64,000 nt of DNA from Cinclus cinclus (taxonomy: Eukaryota; Chordata; Aves; Passeriformes; Cinclidae). Below are positions 11,701 through 24,640 of this stretch, in pieces. Within the stretch, counting starts at the first letter, position 1, and every line of letters starts with the position of its first letter. The position numbers were made by a program, and so were the translations under genes. Location of the stretch: positions 11,741,925 to 11,805,924 of the forward strand of contig NC_085060.1 in the NCBI RefSeq assembly GCF_963662255.1, read 5' to 3'. Below the pieces are notes generated by a model. That model made no database searches. It worked only from the letters and a program-made list of their open reading frames with translations, and was not told where the DNA came from.

Positions 11701-14700
11701 AAAAATAGGGCCTTAAGCCTACATACTATTAAAAAAAACCTAGTGTCTGGCTGTGGAAATGCATGGGAAAGGTTTCTGGTGTGAAAATAAATGAGATATG
11801 TCAATCTTAGTGGAAAAATGTAGAAATACTGTGAGTCATGAGTAGAAGTAATACTGAAATATAGACAGAGTTGAAAGACAAATGGAAAAGTGCAGTAATA
11901 ATTCTTAAAACTGTGTTTTGCTATGCTAAATAGTATCTATCTGACCAAATTTTTACAGCTGAAGATAATATTTTGCAGATTGAAATGCATTATTTTTCCC
12001 TCTTTCAAAGATCTTGCATTACTATAAATGCCACAATTCTCAATTGTTTGATAATTTTACATAGTTGTCACAAAAAGGTATTTTTTTTTTCAGAGACCCC
12101 CTCAGAGGTAATTATCCTTTTGCTGGATAACCTATCAAATGCAGAAAGAGCTTCTGTTCCATAAAACTCTCAGTGGTCTTGGACAGCAAAGAATTGCAGA
12201 CATTTCTTTTTTCTCAAAAATAGTAAAAGTGTCAACTAGCCAAGCCTCTCAGTAACTGCAACTAAATGCGATGGCTTTCAGCCTTTTGGATTCACTGCTG
12301 ACAATTCTTCCTGAATCCTACTCCCTCGTCCTTGCTGGAGATAAAAAGCAGGAGGACCAGAACTGATGGAATGCAAACTGCAAAGGTCAAAGGAGTTACT
12401 GCAGCCAGTGGTGCTGGAATCAATCTTGGCTGAGGGGAAATAGAAAAAAGTCTGACCTGCTTTAGAGCTGCTCACTGATGATGTGGGAGTAATGCATAAA
12501 ACAAGTAAAGCGTGTTATGTCACTGTTTGATAAGCACTGATTTAGTAATCAAGCAATAAGTTAGTTCTATGCAAATTAGGCCCTGCTCCCAGTTTGGCAA
12601 CTGACCATATTCCAGACCTTATTTTTGATTCTGTTAGAACAGCATTGACACAAAGAACATTAGTCTCTATTAATGAAAAGTATGTCATGGGAGTGTGAAA
12701 AATCCCTGTTGTTATTTTGTGGAAGAACTGAAGAGAAAAATGTCATAACTACAAGTTGTAGAAAATAACTTTTGATATTTAGCTGCATGAAGAAATGTAC
12801 ATAATGTTTACTGCACAGATTCTTTTGAACCAATGTACAATTCTTTAAAAAAAAATTGTCAGTAATCTATTTTCAAGAAATTTAAATTTTTGCTTTCAAT
12901 TGTGACCCAAAAAACCCCTTCAAAAGCCAATCAAACAAAACCAAACTTTGCTCCAGTTGATAATCTCACACAGGCCTCCTATAAACACAAGCACTAAATC
13001 TTTATCTCATTACCTCTTTCCTTGTTAGAGGCTAAATGATACTTCTTCCTATTGTAAGAGGAATGAAGAGTATGCATTTTCTGAGCTGCTGAAGCTTGTT
13101 ATTGAAATTAAGCTTTATGACACTGCTGTTTTCCATACTTGGACCCAGTCTATTGGATTTGTGTGGCTGCGTCCAGAAATAAGAAGGGCAAATGTCAATG
13201 CATTTTCAAAAGAAAAGGCAAGGAACAGGTTGTTAAATGGGCTGAGTTAAGCAATCTTCTAGAAAGGACAGCTACTAATAAAAGTAGGATTGCTTGTCCT
13301 AATGTGCTCCCGTTTCTGTGACAGTACAGTCCAAACTCAACAATGTCACTTTCTTTTACTTTTGATACCTTTGCATCTTTGTGCTTTTCAGTAAGATTGA
13401 TTCCTTCAAAAAGGCTGGATGGCAAGGAACATCTCAACCCCTTCACTCATCTTTACGTAGCAGAATGTGTATTTCAGTGTTTATGAAGTGGTGAGAAAGT
13501 ACTGCTCCTATTTTCAAAGAATTCTTGTCAATTTTCCTTTCCACGTGTTATAAACCATATTGATGTGAATGCCTTCTGAAGTTACTCAGTCAAAAAAGTA
13601 ATTCATTTCAGTAGAATGATTTCTGAGGCACATCACTGCCCTGTAGACTTTCATCATATTCCTTTCTTCACATGAAAAATGAATACATTTCTAAACTGCA
13701 ATTTTAAATATTGAATAAGGCTACTGATATCAATAAGTTTGATTATTCAAGACATGAACTTATGAAGGGTTGAACGCTATTATTATCAAGTACAAAGCAA
13801 GAGTGTGCAGCCTTTTCAATGTAGCTAGAGCACTTTGGAGGATTGAACCCTAAAGAAAGATGATTAACATTTTACAGAAATTAAAGCAGAGAGATGGAAG
13901 CCAAGATACTACATAAACCCAATGTTTGGCCCTTTAGATTTTTGGATATCTTAATTTAGAAAGACTTAATTTCTATTAAAAGTGCATTTAAGCAATGATC
14001 AATAATTTTTATCATTTTAGCCATATATCACATCTATTTCGTAGTGTTCATATTCCCTTGGATCAAGGTGTTGGCAGGATATTTAACACTTCATTAACAC
14101 ACGGTATTAGCATGGAATAACAGGTTATACTGACAACAATATGCACTTTGCAATTTGACAACATTCATTTAGAATTAGTAGCAGAGGCTGAGCTAGGAAG
14201 CAATTATATTATAAATGGGATGGCAGGGAAAAACAGAGTTTTTTGTACTTTATTAATAACTTAATGTACAGATGTTAAGGTCCTGATGAGCGTATATATT
14301 ACCTTCATATATTCACATAACTACTATGGAAGTAGAAGACAAAGGAAATTAGACATGTGATCACAACCCTAGTTGCCTCTGCCGTTTGTCTGTATTTTAC
14401 TTTGCTAATTCTAGGGGAAAAAAAATAAGTTTAGCACTATGTGCCATCAGTTTTCCTGTTGACTTTCTTTCTTTAGAAATCAAATGAAATTCTGATGAGG
14501 AATGGGCACATATCTATCTGCTGTATATGTATCATTTTTGAGCATTAATGTTTTAATTTTAAAAATGTCATTTTTTTGAGTAGTTTGATAAATAGCAAAT
14601 GCATTTGTTTTGGATTAGCATTTCTGTTCTTCAAATTGATTTTAACATACTTAATATGTGCTTTGATTCTTACAGCTCTTTATCTGCTCCTTTATTTCAG

Positions 14701-15083
14701 TAGAGTTGTCTTTTTCAAGGAGTACACACGGTGGATGTTTTGCCCAGGGTATTCTGATTCATCTGATTCTAGTGTGCTTTCCTATTCAGACAGTTGTCAC
14801 AATTTGAAAATTTATTTTCTTTTCATCAAGTTCTTTCTCTTTCCATGAGGTATAATTTTATTTACTTTTCCCTCTTCTTCTGCCCTCTCCTTCTTGTTCT
14901 TTTTGATACCTCAGTTAAAGGAAGCAGCACTTTATTTAATGCTGTTGTCAACCATGGCTGAATATATTACTACAGTGTGAATTATTCTGCTTTCATGAAA
15001 CACTAGAGGAATTGTAATCATACAAATTCTGTTAAGTCAATGAAATAACTTGATTGACAGAAAACAATATTCTCTCATTTCAG
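8781..15083. other. AT-rich non-coding DNA, no gene seen
   Basis: No supported gene. Small structures seen: an imperfect tandem pair TTAGATAATTTGATCT / TTAGATAATTTTATCT at 10135-10150 and 10159-10174; TATATATG and CA-rich stretches near 10430-10500 and 11567-11605. The 132-codon frame at 9080-9478 (minus) and the 90-codon frame at 14576-14848 (plus) resemble no family I know and have AT-driven composition. Confidence 0.6.
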
Positions 15084-15146
15084 TAATCTGGAACCTACAG
15101 ATTTGATAGCAACACATCCATAAGCACTGATGGGCCTTGTTTGCAG
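15084..15146 (+). other. Candidate small exon (strong acceptor and donor)
   Basis: Seen: TATTCTCTCATTTCAG immediately precedes 15084, a very good acceptor with pyrimidine tract. Position 15146 is followed by GTGAGT, giving a perfect CAG|GTGAGT donor. The 63 nt between have stops in all three frames, so it is not an internal coding exon. An ATG at 15130 lies after an in-frame TAA (15121) and stays open to the donor, so it could be a 5' UTR exon carrying the start codon (M-G-L-V-C plus two bases), or an exon of a long non-coding RNA. The strand agrees with a transcript from the CpG island. A second, weaker donor (CAG|GTAAAT) follows at 15175. Inference only. Confidence 0.3.
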
Positions 15147-17541
15147 GTGAGTATATAAAGGCCAATAGAGAGCAGGTAAATCTCAGAAAATCTCATCTTA
15201 CATTGTTTGCTTTGGCTGGTTTACGCTTTAGGAGAGGTGCTTCAATTTGTGTATCTGAGAAAGTAAGACAGAAAAATGGTTGCCTAAGTAACACTTGGGC
15301 ATTTTATGCCTTGCCACTGTGATTCCAGATTATCCTACTTTACTGTAAATTTTTTTTTAAATGTTGTCTGTTTATGAGGGTCAAGATTAACTTAAAATCA
15401 ACATCAAATCTCATAATCTAGTCAAAGATTGTCAAGTAGGAAAATGACATAATTTATTGCTTTTTTAATACCAATGTTTTAAAATCGTATCACCAATTTT
15501 ATCTTCCCTTGAGGAACACTATAGAGAAGGATACACTTTGTCATTAAAAATTTTAAGTTAGTGCCTGGATATGACTGTTACTAAGGCTTTTACTTTGGCA
15601 GGAGACTGCAGAACTGCAAATGAAGGCCTAAGTTTTGAGAAGAGGTTATACAAATGTCTTTAAATCCTCTGAGTTTCTGTATTTTGCCTATAATTCTGGC
15701 CTTTGTGTTGCTATTCAGCTATGAATTAACTATAATTGGAAAGAATTCATCAAAAATTGCAATTGCATTTCTGATCCAATATCTAAAATAAAATTCAGTT
15801 CAGTTTCTTCAGTTTTTGCTGGTCTGACTGAGAGAAACACAGCAGGAAGGTTATTTTTGTCACTGAAGTATGCACAGGAAGCAGTATCACTGGGTAAGCA
15901 AACATCAAATTTGTAATGACCTGTGTATACTCCTAGATTGATAAACAATGCATAATAATTCTACAATGGTGGCTTTTAAAGTGAAATCCTTGCACGTATC
16001 ACAATTTCCCTTTAGCTTTTGAACAAAGGTTTGCCTTGCAGTCTGCAGTTCTCTTGAAAAATAATGCTGATCTGCAATTTCCTCAGAACAGCTAAGTTTA
16101 ACCTATGTCTTGCTCGTACTGTGAGTAGTTCTACTGCCACCAAAGATCCTCAGCAGCTCTGTCAAGTTCTCTGCTACTCTGAGTTGTATTTACTCCATAT
16201 TTTCAAAGGGTTTCTCTAACTGATATGATAGACAAACGAAAAGCCATAACAAGTAAGGAGAGATTTATACTGGCAGCTATCTGTTGGAAGGTATAGGCTG
16301 TTGTATCCTTTAACATTCTACAGACATTAATCTGCTTATTACAAGATTTCCCACTATTCTCTGAGAGCCATCAAAAGAAGATGTCTTTACAATACAAGCT
16401 ATTGAAATCTATTTCCGTGTACCATGAGTCTCTCAATAGTGTGTGTGTCTAGGTATTTAGACTACATCAGAATAGGAAATCAGTATGGAAAAAAAGGAGT
16501 CTCCTTTTCCTAAGGGTGAGCATTGATTCTCATCTTTGATTGGGAGAACATGTTTCAGTTCATGGTTGGGAGACAGGCTCATTTTCTTCTGGTACTGATA
16601 GAAGCTATCCATCTCTGCTCTGGGACGCACACATCTGCACCTTCAGACAGAATGTTCTGTCAATTGGTTAAGGCAGCTGTGATGGAAATTTTTATCCAGA
16701 GGACATTTCAAATACAGAACAGCAGCCCCATGCTGACATCAGACATAAGTGCAGCTGAAGCCATGCAGCTGGCAGAAACAACGTGCCTCCCCACTACCTC
16801 TAGCCATGGCATGCCACCAGCTCCTGTAACAACAGTGCTACCCATAAAAGCTGCTTCTCAGGGGTGAAATGGACTGCCTTTACAGTCCTTTTCTACTGTG
16901 TGGTAGACGAACAACTGACTATTAAATAAAATAGTTTCGATTGTACCATGTAAAGAAAATCCGTAATTCTCGTCGGTGGTCTTCAGCTGTAGTCAAATAA
17001 ACATATTTTTCGAGGCAAGTGCCCCATCTGGCCACAACCAATTGTATCACAGCAATGCTTGGTGATGAATATATCCACATCATTAATACCATAGTAACTA
17101 ACATTAAGAGAAGGCTTCATTAACTCTGAAAAGGAATGAAGGATATAAAAGGGGACAGCAAGAAACTTTATCCTGCTTTTTAAGTGATGACACTTGAAGG
17201 TCATGGCATGGTAGCACTGAGAAATCTCCAATGCTATGTCTGCTCCTCAAGCAGGCAGATCTTTTGGTGCTGTGAATATAGACTTCTCTCACAGCACTAA
17301 AATTTTAGATTACTGTATCATCTGAGATATGCTTCAATCTATAAATATAAATAAGTCCTTTAGCTTGATACAGCAGCAATGAATATTGAGACTCTTTCCA
17401 TTACTATACTCAGTTTATTCCTTTCTGTTATCTAAGAATCCTGATCTATGTATGCCTTTGCTCTACTGAGTGGATGTATTCCAGTATTCACAGCATTTTG
17501 ATAAGTCTAATTTTAAAATCTATTTGTTACATCTCTTTCTT
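15147..17541. other. AT-rich non-coding DNA, no gene seen
   Basis: No supported gene. A 114-codon plus frame at 16523-16867 is GC-richer than its surroundings but has no recognisable motif. Minus frames at 16922-17292 overlap one another and show no consistent domain. Confidence 0.55.
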
Positions 17542-17562
17542 CCCCCCCCCCCCCCCCCCCCC
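17542..17562 (+). repeat. Poly(C) run, 21 C
   Basis: Twenty-one uninterrupted C after a pyrimidine lead-in (CTCTTTCTT). Long C/G homopolymers are rare in bird DNA. The run could form an i-motif or, on the other strand, a G-quadruplex, and is error-prone in sequencing. Confidence 0.95.
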
Positions 17563-19609
17563 GCACCTAAATTTGCCATCCTCGTGGAAAATATAACACT
17601 GCAACCCTGAGTTAAAAGAAGAACATACTGAATAGCTGTTTTGCCACAATATATTTGCACAGTATTACCTGTGGTTGGCCTCTGAGTCACCCCAAATTAA
17701 GGCCCCATTTTTGCTGTACACTGAGCACAGTAGAAGAGTATCTTGGGACTTAAGACAGTCTCGAGCAAACCCACAGGTATGAGATGTACAACTAGCTCAC
17801 CATTTGATGCCTTGCTTTACATTTATTAATTCAGAGAAATGGATCTCTGTGGATAGACATGGAGATCCCATGAGTGACATGATCCAGCACAGGACATATA
17901 CAGTGGAATCTCCTGGACTCTCCTCCCCTCCACTCTTATCACTCCACTTCCAAGCTCTCTCCTGTGCTTTCTCACCTCTCCCCTATCCCAGTATCCCAGA
18001 TGTAGTACATAACATTTCACAAGTCACTGATATGGAAGCAAGATGGAGATGTTCTCACATACAGAGAAACCCCACCTGCAGCACACACCAGACCATGCCT
18101 GCAGCACATGCTCCAGCCTCTCCCCAGTCACTCTCAGCCATGTCTTTCTATCCATCAGATGATATTTCAGGGACTGTATTTCAGTGTATCATTCAATGGC
18201 TAAAATGCTTGCATCCACTTCAACCGCTGTGGAAGGTTCAGGATTTATTCACAACTGTTCATAAGATTCCAACATTACAATACTGAAAATATCAGCTGTG
18301 CAGAAAAGCTTATACAGAGAAAATGAATGACTTGACAAGTTTTCAAAGTACTTGAAAAATTATGATTCCACTAACACTTAATCTGTATATAATATTTTCT
18401 AGAAGCATTCAGATTTTGTTGATATCAGAAGCTGATATAAGGATCGTAAGGTGAAGTGCATCCAATACCAGGAAAATTGATGCAAAACAGACTGATCTAA
18501 AGGATATATTACAAAGGAAAAAAAGAGTTTCTTTTTTCATACATTGTTCAAATACAGAATGCTTTTTAGAAGAAATTTATTTCAAGCCCAGCTCACTAAC
18601 AATATCTCAGATAGGCTATCAAGACTTAACTTTTATTTCTTTTTTTTTATTTAGCTGTATCTCAACACTATTTTTTTTATCCTTAGCTGACTGAAAGCTT
18701 TGTGCATTCCTCTAAACTCCATCTGTATACTAATAGTGTCAAGTCTGTTTTCAGGTTCTCAAGCTTGCTGCTAATGGAGACTTTTTCTGGACATTCTGTA
18801 CAGCATTTTCCATTTTAGTGATAATTCTATTGACCTAAGAGTTTCCATCATACACTAAAAAGTAATACAGGTATAGATCTCCCATTTTTTTGGTAAAGAT
18901 CCATAGTACTCCATGCCCAAAAATTCTCAGAGTCATGAAAAATTACACAATAATGTTCCTATACCACCAGATAAAGTCTTTCTAAAGGTGCAAAAGTAAC
19001 ATAAGTTATTAGAAATCTTATTAAAATATCACTGAAGTATTAGTGCAAGACTGTGAGTGGCTATTTTAAGAAACAACTAGGGGATATTTTTAGATGCCCA
19101 GCCTTCTGAGATGGAGCTTTAAGCACTCATATCACATAAAGTTAATATTCTTGTACTATAAAATCTCAATAACAGTGAGAAACAGGAAATGGGGAAGGAG
19201 AGCACACTCTTTCAATTTAATCCAAGTATTCCAAAAGGGAATTTCATATTAAATTTGGCAAGAGTTGTCTGGCATTTAAACTAGATGCAAAATGATGAAT
19301 GCAAACTTTTATGCCAGTTGAGAATAAATACAGGATATGCATATGCTTTATTTGAAACCAGTTGTACTTGTAAAACTTATTAAAATTTGGATTATATTAA
19401 TATCAATATCAATATCAATGAAGTTTTAACGGAGTCAAAACCAAAATGTGGATTCTCGTTGGAAGTTCTGCCATAGAGATATTTAGGGTAAAAACCACAG
19501 CAAGAATAAGAGTTGTGTCTAATCATAGCTCTAAGGATCCCACTAAGGTTTTTCTGGGAAACACAACAGTGAATCACATTGGAATCAGCAGGTGCCAGAG
19601 GTTCATTAT
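17563..19609. other. AT-rich non-coding DNA, no gene seen
   Basis: No supported gene. The 160-codon plus frame at 17804-18286 is one of the longer frames in the AT-rich part but has no recognised domain, no matching splice signals and a low-complexity Ser/Pro/His composition. A short hexanucleotide-like repeat (AATATC three times) lies at about 19397-19420. Confidence 0.55.
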
Positions 19610-19964
19610 TGTGATGCCTCCAGAGGCTACCTGTAACAGAGGCTGGACAGTGTTAAAGGAATAAAGTGTTTATTTATTGAAGGGCCTTCAAAGGATTCAC
19701 CTTGGGCAGTACAAGAGCCTGGCTGAGGCTACACCCAAGGTGGATGACCAGCCACGAATTTGCACACTTTGATAAGTTTTGGTCCATTTACATATTGGGG
19801 TTAATTGTCCAATTAACAGATTTTGAAGTCCCATCCTCCCAGATTCTCTCCTCAATTTGCTGTTGTTTACACTTTTGGGGCCTGAAGCTGCAACGGGGTC
19901 CTTGGTTCTCAGGCTGGAAAAGGATTGTTTTGTCTAACTAAACTGTGAAGAGAAGTTGCTAACA
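19610..19964 (-). mobile_element. Endogenous retrovirus solo LTR
   Basis: Seen: a 355-bp block bounded by TG...CA on the plus strand (TGTGATGCC ... TTGCTAACA). It is flanked by a likely 6-bp target duplication with one mismatch (CATTAT at 19604-19609, CTTTAT at 19965-19970). Read on the minus strand it carries an AATAAATAAA poly(A) signal (plus 19669-19678) in its last quarter, as expected of an LTR. Known: the sequence resembles LTRs of songbird endogenous retroviruses as I recall them; I cannot name the family. No gag, pol or env remains beside it, so it is a solo LTR left by recombination between two LTRs. Antisense AATAAA signals could affect transcripts crossing it. Confidence 0.75.
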
Positions 19965-22265
19965 CTTTATATGAAGTTCAGAGTCACACTAAGGCAGTAC
20001 AGAATCTGAGCAATATGAAAGCTAAAACTTAAGGCCACAATTTCATAGGAACAAACCAACTAATCTTTCCACATATCATATCTCAAAAAGAATATGAAAG
20101 AAAATCGAGTGGAAACAACTTTTTATGTTGGAAGATTGTGCATAGAGATCTAATTCAGCTCTGAGTCTGTCAGGCTTAACTTTGAATGACCTGGTTTTGG
20201 CCAAATGTGTCAAAACTTTGATGTTGTTTAAATGTAGGGTGTTTTGTGTGTGAATATTAGCAAAGCACTTGCTGCTTTAGATAAGCAGATGACATTCCAT
20301 TCCTCTTCGTTTCCCTCATTAAAGCAAAGAAGTTGAATATTAATGAGTGTGGAGAATTATGTTGTCATGCATGCTAGTCTAGAAAATATAAATTCATCTC
20401 ATAAAAAAGTCAAAGGATCAAAGAAGGTTTTTACTGTTAATTGGAAACAAAGTGTCAACGGTGTCCTGATTTAAAGGGCACTCAAGAAGGATAAAGGAAG
20501 GCTGGGGCTTTTACTTTTCCAAAATGGAAACAGAATTAAGGTAGAAGGGGAGTTATTAGTATTTTTTTACTAAAATCCTTTTTGTTGCCTGTGGCATTCA
20601 ATGTGGCATTCCCAATGTTCAAAGTAATATTAAAAACAAAAAATATATTCTTGCAAACATACTTCAACATTAATAAATGTAATGTTTTTATAGCCAAGAG
20701 CACTTTGTTTTTAAATCTACACATTTAATGCAACTAGTATGTTTTCATTGTTCTCCTGGAAAGGAAGCTTAAAAATAGCACATGTAGCTTGTGGCTAATT
20801 AATAGACAGAGTATAACAGAGGATAACCTCCATATTTTGCATTCTTGTGCTCAGCCATAATTGCAGCAGCAAAAATTGAGCCTGTGCTTCCTTAGCAAGC
20901 CTAGAAATGCTGGATTTCTTGCACACACACATGCACACAGCATAGCAATAGAGTGAGGGAACAATTCTGTGCTCATATTTTTAATTAAATATGCAAACTG
21001 TAAACTCTAAGGGATAGACCTCTCACTTTTCTGATGAGACAACCTCTGTGCCTTTACAAAACATAAGGTCATTACTCTGGTTTCTTCAAATATTACTTAC
21101 AGAAGTCTTCAGATACAGCTTTAAAAAAGGCACTTTTTCTTTACTGCAACAACAGCAGATGTTAATTATTATTTTTATATGAACAGAAATTTGATGAAAA
21201 AATGTGAAAACCTATTCTTTACATTCACCCCAAAACGCAGTGCTAAAGTCAAGTGGGTATTGACAAACATATCTGAAACCTTCCTGGTTCTTTTTATATG
21301 AGCTCAGATTTTATTGAGATCATATCAAAAGATTTATTTATGCTTTATAAATACTTTATATTTATATTTTTATAAATACTTTATAAAAAGTATTTATTTG
21401 CATGGCAAAATCCAAACAAAACTATTCAGTATGCTCTTCCACATGCCTCAGCTGAAATACTCTGAGAATAAATTAGTATCATTTCTTAGTTCTCAGTTTT
21501 ACTAGAATACCTGTTAATAACATCAAGATTTAATTAAAGTGAAATAGAATAGAATAAAAATAGAAAAATAGCATAAAAATATGATACTACAAATCATTAC
21601 TGCTTAGAAGAGTCATGTGAACTTTTTTCCAGTGGTAATGGAATTTACATTATTGCAAGTGCATTGGGTGTCATTAAAATTTTAACATTTGCCACCTTTT
21701 GTCATTGTAATTCTGCATATATTCAGGGGCAGTGAATTTGGAGGTCTTAAAGCATCTGCTGCTTCTATATAAGTTGCAAATTTTATTTCATTATAAAATA
21801 ATTTGAATGTTCTGCTGATAGGATTATTCTGCTGCCAGAGCTTGCTGCTGTCACTTTTCTTTGAACATAGACCCTCTGGGGCAAAGTTGCCCCAACAAAC
21901 TATTCCATTACTATTGTTCAAAACCAGGACATTCGTTTTTAATTTTAAAGTTTCCACTCCATTCCATTAAGCTTGCAAAATAGCAAGTCAGTGAAAAAAG
22001 TCCCTTCTTAAAGGCATGAATGCATGGGGAATATTTTAGGATATATATGAGTAATCACTCCTTCATCTCTAGGTAAGCTGTAGACAAGAGTTAATTGCTC
22101 AGCTCTCAGAAACAGGACTTTTCTGCATGGTTGGGTGGGGAATAGCCCTGTTTCTGTAAAGCCATTCAGCAAGAGTCATTAATTCCAGCATGACATGAAG
22201 CAAAATCTAATGTGATTTCAGATTGATGGGAAATTAGTTGTTTTTTCTTGTCACCACATGAAACA
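19965..22265. other. AT-rich non-coding DNA, no gene seen
   Basis: No supported gene. It holds the AT-rich direct/inverted repeat at 21344-21397, listed separately. Frames of 60-90 codons show no recognisable protein. Confidence 0.6.
21344..21397. repeat. AT-rich direct repeat with hairpin
   Basis: TTTATAAATACTTTATA occurs twice (21344-21360, 21369-21385). The second copy forms one arm of a perfect 11-bp stem, ATAAATACTTT / AAAGTATTTAT (21372-21382, 21387-21397), with a 4-nt loop. Probably a local duplication; function unknown. Confidence 0.7.
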
Positions 22266-22345
22266 TGGAATCATGGAATCATTTAGGTCAGAAAAGACAC
22301 TTAAGATCACCAAGTCCATAGGAAAACATGATAGCCAAGCCCAAA
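22266..22345 (-). mobile_element. CR1 LINE 3' end, short fragment
   Basis: GGAATCATGGAATCATTTAG followed by AGATCACCAAGTCC is the reverse complement of a CR1 3' terminus with its ATTCTATG-type octamer tail. Only about 80 bp are recognisable. The sequence after it to about 22600 is GC-richer, unclassified, and could be a more degraded repeat. Confidence 0.8.
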
Positions 22346-24517
22346 TTGGAGAGCTTAGGGAATCTGTGCTGAGGAGCAGAAGCTTTTAGGCTTTACAGTT
22401 GGATCAAGAACTGCTGGGTCACAGTCAGGGAGGAGGCAGGGTGGCTCAGTGGGTGTTGGCTGAGCCAGGGCAAAGCCAGGGAGACACAGCTGCCCAAACA
22501 CCACCATTCCAGAAGAGCAGCCTGCATTGTCCTGCAAGGAAGGAGACAGGAGCACCAGCTTTCTGCATGGATTGCCATGTATTCTGAAGATACATCTCAT
22601 GTGGTAGGTCTAGATGGTAACCAAGGCTTCAGCACCAATGTCTAATCATGGTAGGACAAACAAATGCTCTGACTTCTCCAGGAGGGCCCTGATACCTCCT
22701 TCCAAGAGCACTAGCCTAGCTACAGTTATCTGATTAAAAGATTTTCAAAGTTTAGACTTCAAAATATACTTTTCTATTCAGCTCCAGGGAAAAGATTAAA
22801 AAAAAATGATAGTTGTTAATTGAACAAGAATGTTACATGAACTTTTTCAGTTACTGCTTTCATATGTTTGTTTAGATCTAAATATATAATTCACAAGATC
22901 AGTGTAGTTAGAAATGTAAAAGATCTTTTTAGATCACCTCATGCATCTTTACCAACACAGCATAATTTTCATCTCTGTGTTATCTGTTTTCTCTTTAATC
23001 TCTAAGTCATGCAGGGGTAATAAACTGAGTGCTTAGCAGAAATGTTATTTGCAGATGATAATCACAAGCCAAGGAAAGGCAACACTGCAATACCTACTAA
23101 ATCTATGGATTTGTTTTGTCCATCACAAAATAGCAATAGCTCTTGGTGTTGAGTGAAGTCAAGTACCATACAAGTATGCCTACCATTCATGGGGCTTGTA
23201 TGTTTTGACTACAATATGCTGCATAGAATGATTTTTACTATTTGAATTTTGCCTAGGAAAACTAATTCATGATGGTGGCACTGAGAGCGGAGTCATGCTG
23301 TCAGGAAATTTGTCAGGAAATATAACTCAGGGCTTCCCAACACTGTAATTTACTGTAGAAACACAATACAGGAGATATGTCTGCAAGCACACACAGGAGG
23401 GCTATTTGTGCAGGTACTTATTAAGAATAGTGGGGGGTTCTCCAACCCAGTGTCCTACCTGTCTGTCATGTAGTCAAATCACTTAAAGTGAATATAGGAA
23501 TACATAAGACCTATATAGAAAATTATTTTTTTAATATAGGAGCACCCAAATCTGCTACTGAAGCACAAAAAACCCAACATTTGTGTTACAGGTGAAGAAG
23601 ACAACAGCCCTGGATATGCTGAGAACTTAGACACAAGTGAACCGGAATAAATAGCTATGACTTGCAAAACATCCAAACTGCTTTCAAACAACTCTTAACT
23701 TAGCACAGCCTTCTTCAAGGAGCTGAGGAAACCCTATCTTTCTTATCTTTCTTATCCATTTAGTTTTAAGTATTATTTGTGTGTATATATGTATATGAAC
23801 ATGAAAGTACATTTATATTTAAATGACTTTTCTTATTATGAAGGAAAAATTCAGAAACCAAGTGTTAATAGACAGGTTTTTTCAAGTCTGAATAGTCTGG
23901 AAAAAATGCCTTGGAGCTTTCCACACTTTCCTAATGCAGCAAAGTCTTAAGAACTTAATGAGAACAATTAAAACATCAATATTGTCGATAATTGTACTTC
24001 AGAGTATTTTCACAGAGACCTCTGACTACTGAGGTTGTCTGCAGTCTGAAAGAGTGACAAATTCTAGAGTGAGGAAAGCAGAAAATGCTATCTAGAAAAA
24101 CCTGCTGGGACAACATAAGCTTTGTTGAATATGAATTTAAAATTCAGACAACCACCAAAACCTCTACCCTAAAGAAATTAAAGGAAGGGGCACCTTTTCC
24201 AACTTCCAAAATCCCCTTGTCAGAGCCAGCTGTCTCTAGGCTCTAGCCAGCTGTCAAAGGCTCTAGCTACAGATTTTCAGCTTTTATCTATCTTTTTTGG
24301 AAACAAACAACTCCCTAGCTCTCTGTGGAGTACTCTAATTAATGAAAGCTCATGCATTTATTCTGCATAGTGTATAAACCTACTCACAAAACAAAGCAGA
24401 AAAAGGTTCATCACATCAGTCTCAGTCTGAATTTTCCATCACTGGAAAGCAGGAAAGGTAAGATCAGTTGACAGATTCAGGGCATGGGACTGACAGTCGA
24501 GGAGGGGAATGGGGCCC
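22346..24517. other. Non-coding DNA, no gene seen
   Basis: No supported gene. Overlapping frames of about 60-80 codons on both strands at 22355-22600 reflect a GC-richer patch. A tandem duplication sits at 24224-24264. Confidence 0.55.
24224..24264. repeat. Tandem duplication, two ~20-bp units
   Basis: AGCCAGCTGTCTCTAGGCTC plus T (24224-24244) is followed directly by AGCCAGCTGTCAAAGGCTCT (24245-24264). The units differ by one indel and a few substitutions. Likely a replication-slippage duplication. Confidence 0.85.
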
Positions 24518-24640
24518 ATTCTCCCTTGGAGATTTTCAAGATCCCACAATAAAATCCCTGAGCTGCCTGGCTGAACCTTGACCCTTCTCAGCAGGAAGAT
24601 GGATAGTGTGTGAGCTTCTGAGCTCTTTGAACATGATCCT
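24518..24640 (+). mobile_element. CR1 LINE 3' UTR, degraded
   Basis: CTCCCTTGGAGATTTTCAAG, then CTGAGCTGCCTGGCTGAAC and TTGACCCTTCTCAGCAGGA, follow the order of the CR1 3' UTR in plus orientation. The terminal octamer tail is no longer clear. About 120 bp, strongly diverged and therefore old. Confidence 0.75.

Noticed and set aside
16922..17104. Minus frame containing an RWGTCLEK-like string reminiscent of some hAT-type transposases
   Set aside because: The match is a handful of residues recalled from memory. Flanking frames do not continue it and no terminal repeats are seen.
17804..18286. 160-codon plus frame
   Set aside because: No family resemblance, no splice context and biased composition. 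A frame of this length is possible by chance in 64 kb on six frames.
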